Assembly: GCF_030450125.1 (NCBI RefSeq) | Contig: NZ_CP123923.1 | Location: 1,054,001-1,118,000, forward strand | Direction: 5' to 3' | DNA: 64,000 nucleotides | From: Streptomyces sp. WP-1 | GTDB taxonomy: Bacteria; Actinomycetota; Actinomycetes; Streptomycetales; Streptomycetaceae | In this document: positions 9,907-19,310 of the stretch, one piece after another | Layout: each line of letters begins with the position of its first letter | How positions within the stretch are numbered: the stretch's first letter is position 1 | The notes under the pieces: model-generated | Told to the model about the DNA's origin: nothing | The model's database searches: none | What the model saw: only the letters and a program-made list of their open reading frames with translations | Position numbers and translations under genes: made by a program

Positions 9907-10644
9907 ATGCGCAACGCAGGGGACGACCGACGGTTCGAGACGGGACGGCGCGTGTCCGCGCCCCGGCTGTACCAGCCGGCCCGGCTCCCCGAGGAGGACG
10001 AGGACGACACCGAACGGCGCCGGCGGCGCGCCCCGTGGGGCGTCATGGCGCTGCTGCTGCTCTCCGGTCTGGCCCTCATCCGCAACGGCTCGGGCGAGTT
10101 CGACGTCGGCCCGCCGCAGCCCGCCTCGGCGGCGGCCCCGGACACCCGCGCCCCGCAAAGCCCGCTGCCCACCGGGCCCGTACCGCTGACGTTCTCCGCG
10201 GCGGACCGGGTGCGCATCCCGGCGATCCATGTGGACGCGCCGGTCACGCCCGTTGGCCTGGACCCGACCGGCGCGGTGAGCGCGCCGCCGCCCGAGGACC
10301 CGGACCTCGCGGGCTGGTTCACCGGAGCGGTCTCCCCGGGCGAGAAGGGCACCTCGGTCATCGTCGGCCATGTCGACAACCAGCAGGGCCCCGCCGTGTT
10401 CTACGGCCTCGGGGCCCTGAAGAAGGGCGACCGCGTCGAGGTGCTGCGCAAGGACGGCAGGACCGCGGTGTTCGAGATCTACGGGGTCGAGGTCTTCTCC
10501 AAGGCCGGCTTCCCCGGTGACCGGGTGTACGGCTCCAAGGGCACCCCGGAGCTGCGCGTCATCACCTGCGGCGGCGGTTTCTCCAAGCAGAACGGCTACG
10601 ACGGCAATGTCGTCGTCTTCGCCCGCCTGGCCGCGGTCACCTGA
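9907..10644 (+). CDS. class F sortase
   Basis: 245 residues with a single N-terminal membrane anchor (about 43-60) after a charged cytoplasmic segment, followed by an extracellular sortase domain from about residue 95. The catalytic His lies in VIVGHVDN (H155) and the catalytic Cys in RVITCGGGF (C221). TCGGxF is typical of the class F group found in actinobacteria. The third catalytic residue, normally an Arg shortly after the Cys, is not obvious: the C-terminal strand reads YDGNVVVFARL. The divergent Gly-rich protein with a C-terminal anchor is the closest candidate substrate. Substrates of class F enzymes are poorly known. Confidence 0.88.
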   Translation: MRNAGDDRRFETGRRVSAPRLYQPARLPEEDEDDTERRRRRAPWGVMALLLLSGLALIRNGSGEFDVGPPQPASAAAPDTRAPQSPLPTGPVPLTFSAADRVRIPAIHVDAPVTPVGLDPTGAVSAPPPEDPDLAGWFTGAVSPGEKGTSVIVGHVDNQQGPAVFYGLGALKKGDRVEVLRKDGRTAVFEIYGVEVFSKAGFPGDRVYGSKGTPELRVITCGGGFSKQNGYDGNVVVFARLAAVT

Positions 10645-10677
10645 ACCACCGCGGCCCGGCGGACGGCGGGGCGGGGG

Positions 10678-11523
10678 TCAGACGCGCCGGTTCGGCACCG
10701 TGAGGTGGTATCCGCTGTCGAGCAGATAGGGCAGCCACTCCTGGATGGCCTCCACGGTCTGCGAACGGTCGCCCCCGGCATCGTGCGAGAGGACCACCAC
10801 GCCCGGCGCGGCGCCGCTCTCCACCCGGTCGATGATGACGTCGGTGCCGGGCGTGTCCCAGTCGGTGGTGTCGATCGTCCAGGCCATCGGCTCCATGCCC
10901 ATCTCGGCGCCGATCTGGAAGGTGGCCTTGTTCCAGGCTCCGTAGGGGGCGCGGAACCATTGCGGGAGCTCGCCGTAGTACTTCTCGATGATGTGACTGG
11001 TGCGTTCCATCTCGGACTTGATCTCCGAGCGGTCGAGAGTGGTCAGCAGGGGATGCGTCCAGGTGTGGTTGCCGACGACATGGCCGTCCTCCGCCATCCG
11101 CGCCACCAGGTGCGGGTTGACCTCGACGCACTCGCCGCACAGGAAGAACATCGCGCGTACGTCGTGCTTGGCGAGGGTGTCCAGGATGTGCGGGGTGTAA
11201 TCGGGGTTGGGGCCGTCGTCGAAGGTCAGCATCATCTGCCGGCCGTGTTCGGAGATCCGGAAAATGGGTTCCGTGCGCACCTTCAGCTTGGGCGGCGCGC
11301 TGTGCGGCGGGGCGCCTCCGGTGAGCGGCTGGAGCCGGAAGGCGGAGGACTTCAGGGGCGCCTGGCGGGCCTGGGGACCGGGGGCGGGCACGGGGGCGAG
11401 GGCGGCGGTCCGGGCGCCCTCCTCGTCGCCCGCCACGATGAGTCCCGCGGTGCCGGCCGCGCCCAGGGCGGCGGCACCGGCGAGGAGCATGCGACGGCGT
11501 GTGAACAACTGATCCTTCTGCAT
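10678..11523 (-). CDS. Tat-exported polysaccharide deacetylase (NodB domain)
   Basis: 281 residues. The N-terminus has a twin-arginine-type signal (FTRRRMLLAGAAALGAAGTA). The NodB homology domain runs from about residue 97 to 275 with all carbohydrate-esterase-4 motifs: TFDDGP (Asp102/103), HTWTHP (His153/157 metal ligands), RAPYGAW, DTTDWDTPG and LSHD. It probably removes acetyl groups from peptidoglycan or chitin-like glycans outside the cell. It converges on the sortase gene with a 33-bp gap. The substrate is unknown. Confidence 0.9.
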   Translation of the reverse strand: MQKDQLFTRRRMLLAGAAALGAAGTAGLIVAGDEEGARTAALAPVPAPGPQARQAPLKSSAFRLQPLTGGAPPHSAPPKLKVRTEPIFRISEHGRQMMLTFDDGPNPDYTPHILDTLAKHDVRAMFFLCGECVEVNPHLVARMAEDGHVVGNHTWTHPLLTTLDRSEIKSEMERTSHIIEKYYGELPQWFRAPYGAWNKATFQIGAEMGMEPMAWTIDTTDWDTPGTDVIIDRVESGAAPGVVVLSHDAGGDRSQTVEAIQEWLPYLLDSGYHLTVPNRRV

Positions 11524-11738
11524 GACCCATCAGTCGCCCCCCGAGGGGTCGCCGCACCGCAACGGCACGGCGAGCGGGCGGTATTCCACCCGGTCGGACC
11601 AGCGGGGGAACCCCGGGGCGCCGCCCGGGGGGCTCTGGCGGCCCTTCGGTCGGCACGGACGTCGTGGGGACAACGGACAGGGGGCCGAGCCGAGTTGGCA
11701 CCGCCCGTTTCGCCGCGCCGACCCGGCCGGTCCGGGGT

Positions 11739-14700
11739 TCAGCGGTGGCGCACCAGGGGGAACGGCAGGGTCTCCCGGATGGAGAGGCCGGTGAGGAACA
11801 TGACGAGCCGGTCGACGCCGAGGCCGAGGCCGCCGGTCGGGGGCATCGCGTAGTCCAGGGCCTGGAGGAAGTCCTCGTCCAGTTCCATGGCCTCCGGGTC
11901 CCCGCCGGCCGCGCGCAGCGACTGCTCGGTGAGTCTGCGGCGCTGCTCGACGGGGTCGGTCAACTCGGAGTAGGCGGTGCCGAGTTCCATACCGAAGGCG
12001 ACGAGGTCCCAGCGTTCGGCGAGCCGGGGGTCGGTGCGGTGCTGCCGGGTCAGCGGGGAGACGGCGGTCGGGAAGTCCTTGTAGAAGGTGGGCAGTCGGG
12101 TGCGTCCCTCGACCAGCCGCTCGTACATCTCCAGGACGACGTCGGCGGGTTGGTCGTCCGCCGTGTACGGCACCGAGGCGCGGTCGCACAGCCGGTGCAG
12201 GCGCAGCAGCTCGGTGCCGGGGCCGATCTCCTCGCCGAGGGCCTCGGACAGGGCGCCGTACACCGTCTTCACCGGCCAGCGCCCGGAGATGTCGTACTCC
12301 TCGGTGCCTCTGCGGACCACCGGGGCGCCGTGGGCGGCGGTGGCGGCGCCCTGGATCAGTTCGCGGGCGAGGTCGAGCATCACGTCGTAGTCGGCGTACG
12401 CCTGGTACGCCTCCAGCATGGTGAACTCGGGGTTGTGCTTGGGTGACACGCCCTCGTTGCGGAAGGTGCGGCCGAGTTCGAAGACCTTCTCCAGGCCGCC
12501 GACGCACAGCCGTTTGAGGTACAGCTCGGGGGCGATGCGCAGATACAGGTCGAGGTCGTAGGCGTTGCTGTGGGTGGTGAAGGGGCGGGCGTTGGCGCCG
12601 CCGTGGATCTGCTGGAGCACCGGGGTCTCGACCTCGACGTAGCCGCGCTGCGACAGGCCCTGGCGCAGGGCTCCCACGGCGGCGGAGCGGGCGCGCAGCA
12701 CGGCGCGGGCGGCGGGCCGGGTGACCAGGTCGAGGTGGCGCAGCCGGACCCGGGCCTCGGGGTCGGTCAGGCCGCGGCGTTTGTCGGGCAGCGGGCGCAG
12801 GCACTTGCCGGTGAGCTGCCAGCCGGTGGCGAAGACGGTGGGCTCGCCCCGGTCGCTGAGGCCGCTTCGACCGGTGACGGTGATGTGGTCGCCGATGTCG
12901 GCGTCGGCGGTGAAGCGGGCGAGGGCGGCGCCGCAGCGGTCGCGGGTGAGGGCGATCTGGTGGTCGCCGGACCAGTCCCGCAGCACGGCGAAGACGATGC
13001 CGCCGTGGTCGCGGACCAGCATGATCCGCCCGGCGACGGTGACCTGCTCGCCGGGCGGGACGTCGGCGAGGGCGTGGGTCGGGGGGCGGACGCCGACGGG
13101 GTAGGGGTCGGTGTGCTCGGCGCGCAGCCGGTCGAGCTTGCGGCGGCGGACGCGGACCTGGTCGGGCAGTGCCGCGCCGGGGGCGGCGGGCGCGGCGCCG
13201 GTGCCGGGGGCGGGCGCGGCCGCGAGCGGTGGGGCCGGGGGCGCGGGCGGGCGGCCGGTCGCGCGGTGCCCCTTGCCCCACAGGGTGCGCAGGGACGGTA
13301 CGCGGACGAAGCCCTCGGCGATGCCGGAGGCCAGGCCGATGCGGGCGAGGGAGGCGGTCTCGCCGTAGCAGATGAAGCGCGGGTACCACTCGGGGTGGTA
13401 CTTGGCGTTGGAGCGGTACAGGGCCTCCAGCTGCCACCAGCGGGAGAGGAACAGCAGCAGCCGGCGCCACAGGCGCAGGACGGGACCGGCGCCGATGCGG
13501 GCGCCCTCCTCGAAGACCGAGCGGAACACGGCGAAGTTCAGGGAGATCCTGCGGATGCCCAGCTTCGGCGCGGCGGCGCACAGTTCGGCGACCATGAACT
13601 CCATCACGCCGTTGGGCGCGGCGCGGTCGCGGCGCATCAGGTCCAGGGAGACGCCGTCGCTGCCCCAGGGCACGAAGGAGAGCAGCGCGAGGAGCCTGCG
13701 GTCCTCGCCGCAGGCCTCGACGAGCAGGCAGTCGCCGTCGGCGGGGTCGCCGAGCCGGTCCAGGGCCATGGAGAAGCCGCGCTCGGTCTCGGTGTCCCGC
13801 CAGGCGTCGGCCCGCTCGACGATCTCCTCCATCTCCCGTTCGCCGAGCGAGGCGTGGCGGCGGATGCGGCAGCTGGCGCCACTGCGGCGGACCCGGTGCA
13901 CGGCCTGCCGGGTGACGCGCATGTCCCGGCCGTCCAGATCGAACCCGGCGACGTGCAGGATCGCCTCGTCGCCGAGCTGGAGGGCGCCGAGTCCGGCGCG
14001 GGCGTAGGCGCGGGCGCCGTCCTCGGAGGCGCCCATGACGGCGGGCACCCAGGCGTAGCGGCGGGCCAGGTCCAGCCAGGCGGCGATGGCGTGCGGCCAG
14101 GCCTCCGGATCGCCGACGGGGTCGCCGCCGGCCAGGCACACCCCGGCCTCGACGCGGTAGGTGACGGCGGCCTTGCCGCTGGGTGAGAAGACGACGGCCT
14201 TGTCGCGGCGGGTGGCGAAGTAGCCGAGGGAGTCGCGCTCACCGTACGCCCGCAGCAGGGCGCGGATGCGGGCCTCCTCGTCGCCGTGCAGGGCGGCCTC
14301 CAGGCGCTGGGAACGGAACAGCGCGGCGGCGGCGTTGAGCAGGGCGAGGGCGCCGAGCAGGCCGAGCACGAAGGTGATCTCGCGGGGCGGGTGCCCGGTG
14401 AAGGAGCTGGCGGAGACGAGGCCGCCGCAGACCCGGTCGGCGGCCCAGGCCAGGTGCTCGTCGGCCGGAAGGGTGCCGGGGACGAGCAGGACCAGGCCCC
14501 AGCCGAGCAGGATCGCGACGGCGAGCCCGCCGAGCAGCACGGCGAGGGCGCGCCACACCGCGCCGCGGCGGGAGGCGGCGTAGAACTCCCGGCGGGCCAC
14601 GAGCAGCAGGGACAGCAGCAGGCCGCACAGGATCAGGGAGGGCAGCGACTGGGTGTACAGGCCGAGGGCGAGGCCGAGCGCGTCGCTGAGGACGAGCAGG

Positions 14701-15008
14701 CCCAGATAGACGACGACCAGCCACCAGGCGACCTTCTTGCGGGCGGCGGTGGCCCCGGCCAGCAGGAACAGGAAGACCGCGTAGGCGAGGTTGGCGCTGA
14801 TGGGGACCAGCAGCAGATCGATGGTCCGGACGAGCGGGCGCAGCACCCGGCGCAGGGGCTCCACCAGCGCGATCGCGGCGCACAGCAGCCCCAGGGCGGC
14901 GAACAGCCCCCCGAACGCCTCGGGCACCCGGCCAAGCCGCCCACCGCCGGCCGGGGGTTCCTTCCCCGCGCCGTCCCTGCGCGCGGCGGGCTCCGCGGTG
15001 GCGGTCAT
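11739..15008 (-). CDS. lysX: bifunctional lysylphosphatidylglycerol synthase / lysyl-tRNA synthetase
   Basis: 1089 residues, close to mycobacterial LysX. The order is an N-terminal membrane region (about 25-290, several helices), an MprF-type DUF2156 acyltransferase domain (about 330-620, with [15 protein letters not shown]), a Pro/Ala-rich linker (about 640-690), an OB-fold anticodon domain and a class II LysRS core. LysRS motif 2 is [18 protein letters not shown] and motif 3 is [15 protein letters not shown]. The synthetase charges tRNA-Lys and the membrane domain moves lysine onto phosphatidylglycerol, making the surface less negative and more resistant to cationic peptides. ATG 15008 starts just before the first helix. 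A separate housekeeping lysS is expected elsewhere. Confidence 0.93.
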   Translation of the reverse strand: MTATAEPAARRDGAGKEPPAGGGRLGRVPEAFGGLFAALGLLCAAIALVEPLRRVLRPLVRTIDLLLVPISANLAYAVFLFLLAGATAARKKVAWWLVVVYLGLLVLSDALGLALGLYTQSLPSLILCGLLLSLLLVARREFYAASRRGAVWRALAVLLGGLAVAILLGWGLVLLVPGTLPADEHLAWAADRVCGGLVSASSFTGHPPREITFVLGLLGALALLNAAAALFRSQRLEAALHGDEEARIRALLRAYGERDSLGYFATRRDKAVVFSPSGKAAVTYRVEAGVCLAGGDPVGDPEAWPHAIAAWLDLARRYAWVPAVMGASEDGARAYARAGLGALQLGDEAILHVAGFDLDGRDMRVTRQAVHRVRRSGASCRIRRHASLGEREMEEIVERADAWRDTETERGFSMALDRLGDPADGDCLLVEACGEDRRLLALLSFVPWGSDGVSLDLMRRDRAAPNGVMEFMVAELCAAAPKLGIRRISLNFAVFRSVFEEGARIGAGPVLRLWRRLLLFLSRWWQLEALYRSNAKYHPEWYPRFICYGETASLARIGLASGIAEGFVRVPSLRTLWGKGHRATGRPPAPPAPPLAAAPAPGTGAAPAAPGAALPDQVRVRRRKLDRLRAEHTDPYPVGVRPPTHALADVPPGEQVTVAGRIMLVRDHGGIVFAVLRDWSGDHQIALTRDRCGAALARFTADADIGDHITVTGRSGLSDRGEPTVFATGWQLTGKCLRPLPDKRRGLTDPEARVRLRHLDLVTRPAARAVLRARSAAVGALRQGLSQRGYVEVETPVLQQIHGGANARPFTTHSNAYDLDLYLRIAPELYLKRLCVGGLEKVFELGRTFRNEGVSPKHNPEFTMLEAYQAYADYDVMLDLARELIQGAATAAHGAPVVRRGTEEYDISGRWPVKTVYGALSEALGEEIGPGTELLRLHRLCDRASVPYTADDQPADVVLEMYERLVEGRTRLPTFYKDFPTAVSPLTRQHRTDPRLAERWDLVAFGMELGTAYSELTDPVEQRRRLTEQSLRAAGGDPEAMELDEDFLQALDYAMPPTGGLGLGVDRLVMFLTGLSIRETLPFPLVRHR

Positions 15009-15111
15009 GGTTCCGACTCTAGGGAGGGGGGCGGGGAATGCGCGCGTCGAGGCGTGATCTCCGTGCGCCCTGGCGGTCCACAGGAAACAGCGGTTCCGAT
15101 AGCCTCGGGAC

Positions 15112-15582
15112 GTGACGGAGCAGCACGAAGAGCATGCGCAGCAGTTCGAACGGGGCACGGACGGGCCGAAGGTGATCCTCGTCGGCGTGGACGGCTCCGA
15201 GTCCTCGATGCGCGCCGCCGCGTACGCGAGCGGTCTGGCCCGGCGGCAGCACGCGCTGCTCGCGGTGGTGTACGTGCGGCCGGTGCTGGCCGCCGGGGCG
15301 GCGCTCGGGGCGCCGGTGATGGAGACGACCGACGAGATCGCCGAGGACCTGGTGACGCAGATCCGGGAGGCGGCCGAGCGGGTCCGCGGGATATTCGAGG
15401 TGCGCTGGGAGTTCCACACCTTCCGCGGCGACCCCTACGCCGGACTGGTGACGGCCGCCGAGGAGCTGAAGGCGGACGCGGTGGTGGTGGGCGCCTCGGA
15501 GCAGGCCGGGCACCGGATCATCGGGTCGGTGGCGGTGCGGCTGGTGAAGGCGGGACGGTGGCCGGTGACGGTCGTTCCGTAG
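15112..15582 (+). CDS. universal stress protein (UspA family)
   Basis: 156 residues with a GTG start at 15112. [19 protein letters not shown] starts the Usp fold. The C-terminal ATP-binding signature is present ([20 protein letters not shown], matching the G-2x-G-9x-G-S pattern), so it probably binds ATP. It is divergent from lysX. Its last 65 bases overlap the 3' end of the converging MFS gene. Confidence 0.88.
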   Translation: MTEQHEEHAQQFERGTDGPKVILVGVDGSESSMRAAAYASGLARRQHALLAVVYVRPVLAAGAALGAPVMETTDEIAEDLVTQIREAAERVRGIFEVRWEFHTFRGDPYAGLVTAAEELKADAVVVGASEQAGHRIIGSVAVRLVKAGRWPVTVVP

Positions 15583-16768
15583 CGGCCGGGCGCGGCCACA
15601 GCAGCAGCGGCGTGGCGAGCAGCAGCGCCCCGGCGAGGCCGAGCGCGGTGCGCGCGCCGACGAGGGCGGCGATCAGCCCCCACAGCGCGGTGAGGGCGGC
15701 GGTGACCGCCTTGCCGGTGACCGACCAGGCGGCCAGGACGCGGGCCACCCGGTCGTTCGGGGTCAGCTCCAGGCGCTCGGTGACGACGAGCGGGTTGAAG
15801 ATGCCGCAGCAGGTGATCAGTCCGGCCTCGACGACCATCACCACCAGCAGTCCGCTCACGCCGGGCCGGACGAGGGCGAGGCCGACCGGCCAGCAGGCGC
15901 GCAGGACGCCCGAGGCGCGCAGCACCCGGCGCCTGCCGTACCGGGTGGCGAGCGGGCGGGCCAGCCGGGAGCCGAGCAGTCCGCCGAGGCAGGGCACGGC
16001 GAAGGCGAGGCCGTACTGCCAGGGCGTGAAGCCGAGACGACCGAGCATGAGGACCGCGAGCACCGGCGAGCCGGCCATGATCAGCGCGTTGTTCAGCAGG
16101 ACGTTGAAGAAGAGCGGGCGCAGGGCGCGGCTGGTGAGCAGGTGCCGCCAGCCGTCGAGCAGTTCTCCGGCCCGGGGTGCGGTGGTGCGCTCGGGGACGG
16201 TCTCCTCGCGGCCGATGGCGCGGATGCCGAACGCCGAGAGCAGATAGCTGACGGCGTCCGCGGCCACCGTGGTCACCGGCCCGAGCAGGCCGACGAGGGC
16301 GCCGCCGGCCGGGGGGCCGAGCACGCTGGCGGACCAGGTCGTGGACTCGAACCTGCTCGCGGCGGTCAGCAGGCCGTCGGGCGGCACGAGCGCCTTGAGG
16401 TGGGCGCCGGAGGCGGCGGTGAAGGCGATGTCGGCGGCGGCGACGACCACGGAGACCACGAGGAGCTGCCCGAAGCCGAGCGCGCCGAGCGCGTAGGCGG
16501 CGGGCAGGGTGAGCAGCGCGGCCCCGCGCACGAGGTCCGCGGTGATCATCACCGGCCGCTTGCGCCGGAACTCGATCCAGGGCCCGAGCGGTACGGCGGC
16601 CACCGCGCCGACGGCCACGCCGACCGAGGCGAGCAGCGAGACCTGGGCGGCGCCCGCGTGCAGCACGATGACCGCGATCAGCGCCAGCGCGTCGAACGCG
16701 AGCCAGGTGCCGAACGTACTGACCGTGTACGCGGCCCACAGCCACCCGAACCGCCGGCCCAGCCTCAT
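15518..16768 (-). CDS. MFS transporter (drug-efflux-like)
   Basis: 416 residues with about 12 hydrophobic helices. The RRKRP loop after helix 2 (FRRKRPVMI) fits the enterobactin-exporter-like/MFS_3 group. I chose ATG 16768 because GGGAGG lies 6 bases upstream; ATG 16795 adds nine residues without a comparable site. A divergent LysR gene with a palindrome in the gap suggests that the regulator controls this exporter. Its end overlaps the universal stress gene by 65 bp. The cargo is unknown. Confidence 0.82.
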   Translation of the reverse strand: MRLGRRFGWLWAAYTVSTFGTWLAFDALALIAVIVLHAGAAQVSLLASVGVAVGAVAAVPLGPWIEFRRKRPVMITADLVRGAALLTLPAAYALGALGFGQLLVVSVVVAAADIAFTAASGAHLKALVPPDGLLTAASRFESTTWSASVLGPPAGGALVGLLGPVTTVAADAVSYLLSAFGIRAIGREETVPERTTAPRAGELLDGWRHLLTSRALRPLFFNVLLNNALIMAGSPVLAVLMLGRLGFTPWQYGLAFAVPCLGGLLGSRLARPLATRYGRRRVLRASGVLRACWPVGLALVRPGVSGLLVVMVVEAGLITCCGIFNPLVVTERLELTPNDRVARVLAAWSVTGKAVTAALTALWGLIAALVGARTALGLAGALLLATPLLLWPRPAATERPSPATVPPSPAAPPPTR

Positions 16769-16843
16769 CCACAACCTCCCGTTGACCCGGGACATGAAAA
16801 CCACCAGGTGGGGTGGGTGGCAAACAACCGGGACGATGCCTGC

Positions 16844-16860
16844 CACAACCAGCGGTTGTG
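16844..16860. promoter_or_regulatory. palindromic operator candidate, MFS / LysR divergent promoter
   Basis: CACAACC-AGC-GGTTGTG is a perfect 7-bp inverted repeat with a 3-base spacer, in the gap between the divergent MFS and LysR genes and 30 bp before the LysR start. A further half-site (CAACC) lies at 16824. The symmetry and place suit the LysR protein encoded next to it. Confidence 0.6.
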
Positions 16861-16889
16861 CGGCGGAAGGTGGCGGCTACGATGACGGC

Positions 16890-17837
16890 GTGGATCTCAA
16901 GGCCGTACGCACCTTCGTCGCCGTGGCGGACACCGGGCAGTTCCAGGAGGCGTCGGCCGTCCTCGGCATCACCCAGCAGGCCGTCTCCAAGCGGATCGCG
17001 GCGCTGGAGAAGGAGCTGGGGGTACGGCTGTTCACGCGGGCCGCGCGCGGGGCGCGGCCGACCATCGACGGGCAGGCGTTCCTGCCGCACGCCCGCGAGC
17101 TGCTGCTGGCCGAGGAGCGCGCCGCGGCCTCGGTGCGGCCGGGTCGGCGGGCGCTGCGCGTCGATGTGGTCGGGGCCCGGCTCGGCCCGGCGGGGCTGCT
17201 GCGCGACTTCCACCGGGCGCATCCGGAGACGGCCCTGGACGTGGTGACCCTGTTCGACGCGGACACGGCCGTCGCCGCCGTGCGCGCGGGCACCATCGAC
17301 GCGACGTTCCGCGCGGTCGGCATCCGGCTGCCCGCGGGGCTGCGGGCGGCCCGGGTCCACGACGAGCCGGTGCAGCTGCTGACCGGCCCGCGGCATCCGC
17401 TCGCCGGGGCCCGCTCGGTGACCCCGGCGCAGCTGGCCGGGCACCGGATCTGGATGCCGGGCCTGGTGGCGGGCACCGAGTGGGCCGCCTACTACGCGGC
17501 GCTGGCCGCCGAGTTCGGGCTGACCATCGACTCGGTGGGTCCCGACTTCGGCTCGGAGGCGCTGCTCGACACGGTCGCGGACTCCGCGACGCTCGCCACC
17601 CTGGTCGCCGAGGGCATCCGGCTGGTGTGGCCCCAGGGGCACGATCTGCGGCGCATCCCGCTCACCGACCCGACGCCGGTCTATCCGCACTCCCTGGTGT
17701 GGGACGCGGCCAACGCGCATCCGGGGCTCGCCGCGCTGCGCGCCCATCTCGCCGAGCGGCCCCTCACCCGACCGCCCTCGCGTGCGTGGACCCCGGCCTG
17801 GGCCGTGCGTGGCGCCTTCCCTGCGCGGCACCCCTGA
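16890..17837 (+). CDS. LysR-family transcriptional regulator
   Basis: 315 residues. GTG 16890 gives VDLKAVRTFVAVADTGQFQ, with the HTH through TQQAVSKRIAALEKELGVRLF. The substrate-binding domain covers about 90-290, followed by a Pro/Ala-rich tail. It is divergent from the MFS gene with a 17-bp palindrome between them, so local repression or activation of the exporter is likely. The effector is unknown. Confidence 0.87.
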   Translation: MDLKAVRTFVAVADTGQFQEASAVLGITQQAVSKRIAALEKELGVRLFTRAARGARPTIDGQAFLPHARELLLAEERAAASVRPGRRALRVDVVGARLGPAGLLRDFHRAHPETALDVVTLFDADTAVAAVRAGTIDATFRAVGIRLPAGLRAARVHDEPVQLLTGPRHPLAGARSVTPAQLAGHRIWMPGLVAGTEWAAYYAALAAEFGLTIDSVGPDFGSEALLDTVADSATLATLVAEGIRLVWPQGHDLRRIPLTDPTPVYPHSLVWDAANAHPGLAALRAHLAERPLTRPPSRAWTPAWAVRGAFPARHP

Positions 17838-17888
17838 GCCATCATGATCCGCCGTCAGCCGTTTGCCGTCGGCGAAGAGGTGAGGCGT

Positions 17889-19310
17889 ATGGCAAGACTC
17901 CGCGCGGGTGAGGGCATTCTCCGCCGCAAACCCATCGAGCACATCGAGGAGACGGAGGTCGGCGAGGGACCCCGCCTGGAACGGTCCCTCGGGCTGTGGC
18001 AGCTCACCGCGATCGGCGTGGGCGGCATCATCGGCGCCGGCATCTTCACCCTCGCCGGTACGGTCGCCAACGGCACGGCCGGGCCCGCGGTGCTGGTGTC
18101 CTTCCTGATCGCCGGGGCGGCGAGCGCGTGCGCGGCGCTGTCGTACGCCGAGTTCGCGGGGCTCATCCCGAAGGCGGGCTCGGCGTACACGTACGGCTAC
18201 GCGGTGCTCGGCGAGTTCGCGGGCTGGTTCATCGGCTGGGACCTGCTCCTGGAGTACACGGCGATCGTGGCGGTGGTCGCGATCGGCATCTCCGGCTACT
18301 TCGGCTTCCTGGTCGAACAGATGGGCGCGAAGCTGCCGCACTGGATGATGGGCGCGCCCGGCACCGGCGCCGGGCACCGGGTGGACCTGTTCGCGGTGCT
18401 GCTGTGCCTGCTGATCGCCTGGCTGCTCAACCTCGGCATCCGCAGCGCGGCCCGCTTCGAGACGATCGTGGTCGGGGTGAAGGTGCTGGTGGTGCTGCTG
18501 GTCATCGGGGTCGGCGTGTTCCATATCGACAGCGCCAACTACCACCCGTTCTTCCCCTACGGGATCGGCGGCGCCTTCACCGGTGCGGCCACGGTGTTCT
18601 TCGCGGTGTTCGGCTACGACGCGATGTCGACCGCCGCCGAGGAGTCCAAGGACGCGCAGCGGCACATGCCGAGGGCGATCATCTACTCGCTGGTGATCGC
18701 CATGGTGCTGTACGTGGCGGCCTGCCTGGTGCTGACCGGTATGCAGAACTACAAGGACATCGACAAGGAGAGCGGGTTCAGCACGGCCTTCAAGTCGGTC
18801 GGGCTCAACGCGCTCGCGGACGTGATCGCGGTGGGCGCCATCATCGGCATCCTCACCGTGATGTTCACGTTCATGCTGGGCGTCACCCGCGTCTGGTTCT
18901 CCATGTCCCGGGACGGTCTGCTGCCCCGCTGGTTCGCCAAGACGCACCCGACGCGTCATGTGCCGACCCGGGTGACGTGGATCGTCGGGGCGGCCTCCGC
19001 GCTGATCGCCGGGTTCCTGCCGATCGGGGAGGCCGCCGAGCTGACCAACATCGGCATCCTGCTGGCGTTCGTGGTGGTGTGCGTGGCGGTGATCGTGCTG
19101 CGCCGGCGGCGCCCGGACCTGCCGCGCGCCTTCCGTACGCCGTGGGTGCCGTTCGTGCCCGCGCTGGGTGTCGTCTTCTCGATCTGGCTGATCACCTTCC
19201 TCCAGTGGCAGACCTGGGTGCGGTTCGCGGTGTGGTTCCTGATCGGCTGCCTGGTCTACTTCACCTATTCCTACAAGCGTTCGGCGCTGGCCGAGCGGCG
19301 CACCGGCTGA
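17889..19310 (+). CDS. APC-family amino acid permease (CAT/YfnA-like)
   Basis: 473 residues with 12 predicted helices. Helix 1 carries the APC glycine motif GVGGIIGAGIF. EESKDAQRHMPRAI and FAVFGYDAMST match the cationic-amino-acid-transporter-like branch. ATG 17889 follows GAGGTGAGG. It probably imports amino acids by proton symport; the specificity is not predictable. The stop codon at 19308-19310 directly abuts the stop codon of the converging CapA-like gene, with no space for a separate terminator. Confidence 0.88.
   Translation: MARLRAGEGILRRKPIEHIEETEVGEGPRLERSLGLWQLTAIGVGGIIGAGIFTLAGTVANGTAGPAVLVSFLIAGAASACAALSYAEFAGLIPKAGSAYTYGYAVLGEFAGWFIGWDLLLEYTAIVAVVAIGISGYFGFLVEQMGAKLPHWMMGAPGTGAGHRVDLFAVLLCLLIAWLLNLGIRSAARFETIVVGVKVLVVLLVIGVGVFHIDSANYHPFFPYGIGGAFTGAATVFFAVFGYDAMSTAAEESKDAQRHMPRAIIYSLVIAMVLYVAACLVLTGMQNYKDIDKESGFSTAFKSVGLNALADVIAVGAIIGILTVMFTFMLGVTRVWFSMSRDGLLPRWFAKTHPTRHVPTRVTWIVGAASALIAGFLPIGEAAELTNIGILLAFVVVCVAVIVLRRRRPDLPRAFRTPWVPFVPALGVVFSIWLITFLQWQTWVRFAVWFLIGCLVYFTYSYKRSALAERRTG

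Noticed and set aside
15435..18959. 1174-codon minus-strand frame running through MFS, LysR and APC genes
   Set aside because: It crosses three genes with well-supported frames; only the MFS frame on that strand is real.
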